A stretch of 64,000 nt of DNA from Streptococcus urinalis 2285-97 (lineage in GTDB: Bacteria > Bacillota > Bacilli > Lactobacillales > Streptococcaceae), in contig NZ_AEUZ02000001.1 in assembly GCF_000188055.2 (NCBI RefSeq), positions 758,001-822,000 on the forward strand, written 5' to 3'. Each line of letters starts with the position of its first letter. Positions within the stretch are counted from its first letter, which is position 1. Shown in pieces: positions 59,310-64,000 of the stretch. The notes beneath the pieces are model-generated. The model was not told where the DNA came from and ran no database searches. It worked only from the letters and a program-made list of their open reading frames with translations. A program made the translations under genes and the position numbers.

Positions 59310-61571
59310 ATGGATCAAGCAAAAATTATTATAGGTTTAGCAGTCGCTACTCTATCAACAGGTGCCGGAATTGTACACGCTGAAGACGTAACACCACCAA
59401 CACCAGTTAGAGAAGCATCAACTACAAATGAAAAAGTCACTGCTCCTCAGGTAACACAAGAACAAGTAGACAGCGCAAAAGCCAATGTTGATCAAGCAAC
59501 AAGTAATGTTAATGCACAACAAAATGTAGTTAATGATGCTCAAAGTCAAACCAACCAATCACAAAATAATGTAGTTAGTGCAACAACAGCAGTAACAGAT
59601 GCTACTGCAACTGCTCAACAAGCAACTCCTGAAGTAATAACAAAAGCTCAAGCAAGTGTAGCGGAAGCTAATACAGCAGTGAAGATTGCTGAAACAAACC
59701 TAACAACTGCTCAAACAGAAGCTACACAAGCTAATACAGCAGTTTCTAAGCAAACACAGGTTGTTGCTGAAAATCAAACGAATGTAGCTCAAGCTCAAAC
59801 AGATGCTAACAAAGCTCAAGAAGCAGTTGATACTGCTAAACAAGCAATTGATTCTACTCAAGCCAATACTAATTTAGCTGATGCGGAAAAGGTAGTAGTT
59901 GAGAAAACTACTAATGTAGCAACTGCTGAAACAAATCTTACAGACGCAAAACAAGCTGATGCAAAATTGACTGAAGAAACAACACAAGCTCAATCAACAG
60001 TCACTCAAAAAGACTTAGCTGTTAAAGATACTCAAGCCTTGTTAAATCAAGTGGCAAGTGAAATGATTAAGGAACAAGTGACAACTAGTCTTCAAAATCA
60101 AGCTTATTACAATCAACGTGATGGAGTTTGGGCAGGCTACTATGGTAGTAACAGTTTTGCTGCAACAGGCTGTGTCCCTACTTCATTAGCCATGGTCTTT
60201 ACTGAATTAGCTCGAAGAGGGGTAACACCGACCGAGGTCGCAAACTATCTTTATAACAATACTAATTATTTTAACAAGTATTTTTCTGGTACTAGTGCCA
60301 ACGGAATTGTTTCTGCTTCCCAACATTTTGGCTTTGTTCCAACTCACCTTGGAAGTCAATCAGCTATCGTTGAAGCCTTACAAGCAGGACATTATGTTGT
60401 AGGTGCTGTACAAAATAATAAGTTTTCACCTTGGGGGCCTGGTTATAGCCACGAGATTGTTTTGAGAGGTTACTCTAATGGTAATGCTTATATCTATGAT
60501 CCTTATAATCGAGCAAACATTGGCTGGTATCCAGTTGCTAGTCTTTGGTCAGAAAGAAGTGGAGATAAAGACGATAATGCTTTAGGTGTTCCGTTCTTTA
60601 AAATTACTACTCAAAAAATGGCTCAACTTGAAGCACAACAGGCTCAGTTAACATCTGCTGTAAATACTACAAAAACACAATTGGCAAAGGCAAAACAAGC
60701 GTTAAATAACTTACAAGCAACACCTCTTAAAACTCCTGATGCACAGGCAAAACTTAATCAAGCAAAAGTGGAGTTAGCACTTGCACAAGATAACTATGTT
60801 AAAGCACAAGAAGCTGTTAAGTTAGCGAGCCAAGAATTAGCTGTTAAAGAAGCTAACCTAAAAAATGCTCAAGCTGAGCTATTAGCTAAGCAAAATATTT
60901 TGAATGAAGCACAAGCAACCCTTGCAGAAAGTCAATTAGTATTAGCTGAATTTGAAGCAGCTTTGGCTAATGCGCAGAATAAGGTGAAAAAAGCTCAAGA
61001 TAGCTTAACATCTGCTCAAACGATTCTTGGACAAAAACAAGCTGACTTACAAGCATTGCAAAATGCACCAAAAGTCCTAGCAGAGGCTCAAGCGAAATTG
61101 CTTAGTGCGAAAGCTGATTTGGTAAATAAAAAGGCTATCTTAGACAAGGAAGTCGCAAAATTAAAAGAATTACAAGCTGTTCAAGCTGAAGCACAAAATC
61201 AATATAGTATTGTTTTTGAAGCATACAAAGTAGTATTAGAAGCTAAAAAACAAGCTGAATTAACAGAAATCTATAATCATATTATTGCAGGTGGCGGTGA
61301 AGCAATACCAGTTGTGGATGAAACAGGTAAAATAACTGGTTACGTAGACGGTAGTCAAAAAGCTGGTGGTAATGAAGTGACTCTTGCTTTAACTAGTAAC
61401 GGTCAAGCACCCCTCGAAAGTCCAGTTAATAAAGAAAACCATGCTCTAACAAAAACATCTCAAGTTCTACCACATACTGGTGAAGCAGGAGTATCCCTCT
61501 TATCAGTATTAGGTGCAGGTCTTATCTCAACACTTGGGCTGATTAGTTTGAAAAAACGTCGCACACATTAA
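59310..61571 (+). CDS. LPXTG surface protein: coiled-coil stalk with C39-like peptidase
   Basis: 753 aa. Short signal peptide (cut after IVHA), N-terminal Ala/Gln/Thr coiled coil (about 45-245), C39-family peptidase-like domain (255-435; Cys288 in ATGCVPTS, His381 in YSHEIVLRGY, Asp397 in IYDPYNR), second coiled coil (435-665), LPHTG anchor (720-724). The layout, a peptidase between two arms of a hairpin stalk, mirrors PrgA surface exclusion proteins, whose tip is a CAP domain instead. AAGGAG before ATG. Confidence 0.8.
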   Translation: MDQAKIIIGLAVATLSTGAGIVHAEDVTPPTPVREASTTNEKVTAPQVTQEQVDSAKANVDQATSNVNAQQNVVNDAQSQTNQSQNNVVSATTAVTDATATAQQATPEVITKAQASVAEANTAVKIAETNLTTAQTEATQANTAVSKQTQVVAENQTNVAQAQTDANKAQEAVDTAKQAIDSTQANTNLADAEKVVVEKTTNVATAETNLTDAKQADAKLTEETTQAQSTVTQKDLAVKDTQALLNQVASEMIKEQVTTSLQNQAYYNQRDGVWAGYYGSNSFAATGCVPTSLAMVFTELARRGVTPTEVANYLYNNTNYFNKYFSGTSANGIVSASQHFGFVPTHLGSQSAIVEALQAGHYVVGAVQNNKFSPWGPGYSHEIVLRGYSNGNAYIYDPYNRANIGWYPVASLWSERSGDKDDNALGVPFFKITTQKMAQLEAQQAQLTSAVNTTKTQLAKAKQALNNLQATPLKTPDAQAKLNQAKVELALAQDNYVKAQEAVKLASQELAVKEANLKNAQAELLAKQNILNEAQATLAESQLVLAEFEAALANAQNKVKKAQDSLTSAQTILGQKQADLQALQNAPKVLAEAQAKLLSAKADLVNKKAILDKEVAKLKELQAVQAEAQNQYSIVFEAYKVVLEAKKQAELTEIYNHIIAGGGEAIPVVDETGKITGYVDGSQKAGGNEVTLALTSNGQAPLESPVNKENHALTKTSQVLPHTGEAGVSLLSVLGAGLISTLGLISLKKRRTH

Positions 61572-61587
61572 TTAGTGAAAGGAATTT

Positions 61588-62310
61588 ATGATGTCAAAAA
61601 AACAATTATTACTCTTAACTTGCGTCTCAACTCTTGCACTCGTAGGTCCTACAGCATTTGCGGAAGATGTAGTCCCAGTAGATCCAACTACACCATCAAC
61701 AGAAGTGACTATACCACCAACCCCAGTAGATCCTGGTGTACCAACTGACACAACAGATCCTAGTACCCCAGTAGAACCGGAGACTCCTACTGATACGACA
61801 AATCCTAGTACTCCAGCAGATCCAGGAACTCCTACTGATACGACAACACCAACTGACAGTTCGACTACACCAGGGACTTCTACTAAACCTTCAGACTCAG
61901 AGTCAACGAATACAAATCCAGGAACAAAACCAACAGATGAAGTTAAGCCAGAAACACCTAAAACTCCTGAAGTGCCGTCAACAGTAACTCCAGAGGTAAT
62001 TGATAAGGTAGACAAAGAAACAGGTAATATTACGATTAAACCAATCCCAATTAGTCCAAATAAAACTATTATTGGTACACAAAATGGCCAATTAATCGTA
62101 CAAGACTATTTAGGAAAACAATCCGTTGAATCAGCTGAAAATTATGGTGGACGTGTTAACGATGATGGAACGGTCACCATTAAAGATGTTGAAGGCAAAG
62201 AAAAGACATTACCACATACTGGTGACAACAAGGGGACTTTAAGTATCATTGGAGCAATGTTCCTTTCCTTAACGCCTTTCTTATTCAAAAAGAAAGCATT
62301 GTTTAACTAA
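61588..62310 (+). CDS. Pro/Thr-rich LPXTG surface protein (PrgC-like)
   Basis: 240 aa; AAAGGAA before ATG (a second ATG follows directly). Signal peptide ends ALVGPTAFA. Residues 28-130 are Pro/Thr/Asp-rich repeats (PTDTT..PSTPVEP types), then a small folded part and LPHTG (208-212). Place between stalk protein and adhesin matches PrgC in enterococcal conjugative plasmids; function of PrgC-like proteins is adhesion or biofilm help. Confidence 0.75.
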   Translation: MMSKKQLLLLTCVSTLALVGPTAFAEDVVPVDPTTPSTEVTIPPTPVDPGVPTDTTDPSTPVEPETPTDTTNPSTPADPGTPTDTTTPTDSSTTPGTSTKPSDSESTNTNPGTKPTDEVKPETPKTPEVPSTVTPEVIDKVDKETGNITIKPIPISPNKTIIGTQNGQLIVQDYLGKQSVESAENYGGRVNDDGTVTIKDVEGKEKTLPHTGDNKGTLSIIGAMFLSLTPFLFKKKALFN

Positions 62311-62373
62311 AAAACTAACTTTTTAGACTTGGAATGTCGAAAAACTTATCCTAGAAAAATATATTGGAGAAAA

Positions 62374-64000
62374 ATGATGAGAGAAACAAAAGGACATGGC
62401 TATTTTAGAAAATCAAAAGCATACGGTTTAGTATGTGGAATCGCACTAGCAGGCGCTTTTGCTTTTAGTAGCGGTAATGTATCGGCAGATGAAGTAACTG
62501 CTCCAGCAACACCACCTCAAACCGTTGTAACAACTTTAACAGAGCCAACTAATAATCAATCTCAGCCAGTAACTTCACCTTCTCTTGATAAGGCAGTTGA
62601 CACGGCTAAAGAAGCAGGAGTAACTGTTAATACAACATCAACAGTAAGTCATACAGATGTACCAAGTGCTCAAGCTGACTTAGATAAGCAAACCCAAGCT
62701 GTTAAAGATGCAACGGCAAAAGCCCAAGCTAATACCCAAGCTATTAAAGATGCTACCGCAAAAAATGCACAAATTGATGCTCAAAATAAAGCTGAAGCAG
62801 AACGTGTTGCCCAAGAAAATAAAGCTGGTCAATTAGCAGTTGATCAACAAAATGCGGAAGCACAAGCTAAAGCAGATGCTACCAATGCTCAATTAAAAGC
62901 AGATTATGAAGCTAAATTAGCTGAAATTAAAACTATTGAAGATTATAACCAAGCAGTTGCTGAACGTAATGCTTTAGCTAAAGCACAAGCAGATGCTACC
63001 AATGCTCAATTAAAAGCTGATTATCAAGTTAAATTAGATGCTTATAACAAAGCACTAGCTGACCGTGCCAACTTAGTCGCAAATGATGTCAGCTTTGAAG
63101 GATATGGCAAATCAGAAACTCTGAATGGCTATGGGCAAGTAACCAGTGATGTTGTAACAGTTGATAAAAATGGTAATTTTATAATTAAAGAACCACAAGT
63201 CGATACAGATGGTACTTTTGGAAATACCAAGGTTACAGGTAAGTTCATTTATACTGTAACTTATGATGAAGCTACTAACAAAGCTATTATTAAAATTACA
63301 GGTATCAGTCTTAATACTTGGCAGTTAGATTTAACACGCCAAACAACAGCAGTTAACCGTAATATTTCTGCATCCTATAAAGACTTAGCAGGTAATGTTC
63401 TTTACACTCGTAATTTTGATGGACTCTCTTCAATTGGTGTACAAACCATTAATAAGAGTTTTGCTTTAGATAAAGAAATTATTTTATCAGACGGCGAAAC
63501 TTCTGCAGAAGTGATGTTCCTTAAGACAGAACCAAAATGGATTATCTCAGCACCATCAACACTCTTTGCTAAACTGACTTATGATACAGCTGATATTCCA
63601 TCAAAACCAATCCCACCAACATTAGTTACTGTTACTCCAGAAGCAGAAAAACCAGTCCCTAATACCCCACCAACACCAAATTATGTAACTCCAGTTTTAG
63701 TAACATTCACACCACAAACACCAACTATTAAACCTCACGTGTCTGTTCCTGAAAAGCTAGTAGTAACTGTTTCAGTACATCCCGTTATGGTACCAGTCGC
63801 AAATCCTTCCAAAGATGTTGTAGATGAAGCAGGAAAAACCATTAATGGATTATCAGTATTACCTAATTCTGAGTTAAATTATGTGGCTAAACAAGACTTT
63901 AGTCAATATAAGGGTATGACAGCGTCAAATGATAAAATCGCAAAAAACTTTATCTTTATTGATGACTATAAGGATGAAGCTCTAGATGGTAAATCAATGA
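62374..64000 (+). CDS. Antigen I/II / PrgB-like surface adhesin (partial)
   Basis: Runs off the window after 542 codons. TTGGAGA before ATG. KGHGYFRKSKAYGLVCGIAL is the signal peptide type of antigen I/II proteins. Ala-rich coiled coil (about 105-230) with a 39-residue near-tandem repeat (62872 and 62989), then a GbpC/Spa-like domain (about 235-410), Pro-rich linker (410-480) and the start of an AgI/II C2-type domain (VLPNSELNYVAKQDFSQYKG). Adhesion or mating aggregation is likely. Confidence 0.82.
   Translation, partial: MMRETKGHGYFRKSKAYGLVCGIALAGAFAFSSGNVSADEVTAPATPPQTVVTTLTEPTNNQSQPVTSPSLDKAVDTAKEAGVTVNTTSTVSHTDVPSAQADLDKQTQAVKDATAKAQANTQAIKDATAKNAQIDAQNKAEAERVAQENKAGQLAVDQQNAEAQAKADATNAQLKADYEAKLAEIKTIEDYNQAVAERNALAKAQADATNAQLKADYQVKLDAYNKALADRANLVANDVSFEGYGKSETLNGYGQVTSDVVTVDKNGNFIIKEPQVDTDGTFGNTKVTGKFIYTVTYDEATNKAIIKITGISLNTWQLDLTRQTTAVNRNISASYKDLAGNVLYTRNFDGLSSIGVQTINKSFALDKEIILSDGETSAEVMFLKTEPKWIISAPSTLFAKLTYDTADIPSKPIPPTLVTVTPEAEKPVPNTPPTPNYVTPVLVTFTPQTPTIKPHVSVPEKLVVTVSVHPVMVPVANPSKDVVDEAGKTINGLSVLPNSELNYVAKQDFSQYKGMTASNDKIAKNFIFIDDYKDEALDGKSM

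Noticed and set aside
61572..62015. 147-aa minus-strand frame opposite the Pro/Thr-rich protein
   Set aside because: It is the antisense of repetitive Pro/Thr codons, giving Gly/Val/Ser repeats; the coding strand has signal peptide, LPHTG and RBS.

Overview
The window is low-GC Firmicute DNA with strong AGGAGG-type ribosome binding sites. Its gene families point to a Streptococcus chromosome: DUF1366, DUF859, DUF806 and DUF1642 phage proteins, an LL-H holin, and LPXTG surface proteins including an antigen I/II-like adhesin. The species cannot be fixed from the sequence alone. Two mobile elements lie side by side: most of a siphovirus-type prophage (about 1-36.5 kb) and the left part of a conjugative element, probably an ICE or integrated plasmid (about 37.3 kb to the right edge, where it runs out of the window).

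Prophage. 1-4.6 kb holds the control region: an ImmA-like peptidase, an XRE regulator, DUF3102 and ORF6C proteins, small membrane proteins, and three minus-strand genes that interrupt the rightward reading (56 aa, 188 aa, DUF2441-like). 5.0-9.7 kb is the replication and recombination operon: a RepA-N/DnaD-like initiator with four 18-bp iterons inside its gene, a DnaC-like loader, Gp157, Erf, an SSB-like protein and RusA. 9.7-11.4 kb carries small accessory genes. 11.35-14.03 kb holds two candidate structured RNAs, ArpU, a minus-strand HicAB toxin-antitoxin cassette with its own consensus promoter, an HNH endonuclease and a likely cos region. 14.0-33.2 kb is the packaging, head and tail block in HK97 order: TerS, a tRNA-Lys-like gene, TerL, portal, ClpP-type protease, capsid, connectors, tail tube, frameshifted tail chaperones, a tape measure with two muralytic domains, Dit, Tal and DUF859. 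33.2-35.9 kb is lysis: DUF1366, membrane proteins, LL-H holin and a GH25 muramidase with an internal start for its binding domain. The end carries a type I Fst-like toxin with an antisense RNA, a 63-aa gene and a CsbD gene.

Junction. 37.0-37.4 kb contains a minus-strand gene body that has lost its ATG and RBS. It is the best visible candidate for an element boundary.

Conjugative element. 37.4-41.9 kb encodes a small leader protein, an AEP-type primase/replication protein, a thioredoxin-like membrane protein, a DUF3850/ASCH-like protein and unknowns. A single minus-strand zinc-site protein follows, then a set of membrane proteins. 45.2-45.7 kb is a non-coding origin-like region with four TGTGCTAT-type repeats and a three-way-junction palindrome. 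After it come three small relaxosome-like DNA-binding proteins, a secreted nuclease, a MobP2-type relaxase, a 1200-aa toprim/ArdC/zincin protein, a type IA topoisomerase, a two-domain Clp-type ATPase, a VirB2-like pilin, a VirB8-like protein and three cell-wall surface proteins that resemble the PrgA/PrgC/PrgB set of enterococcal conjugative plasmids. Four operons of this element begin with the same promoter arrangement, a CCCCTTAA-like box exactly 30 nt upstream of a -10 hexamer with no -35 consensus, which suggests co-regulation by an unidentified activator.
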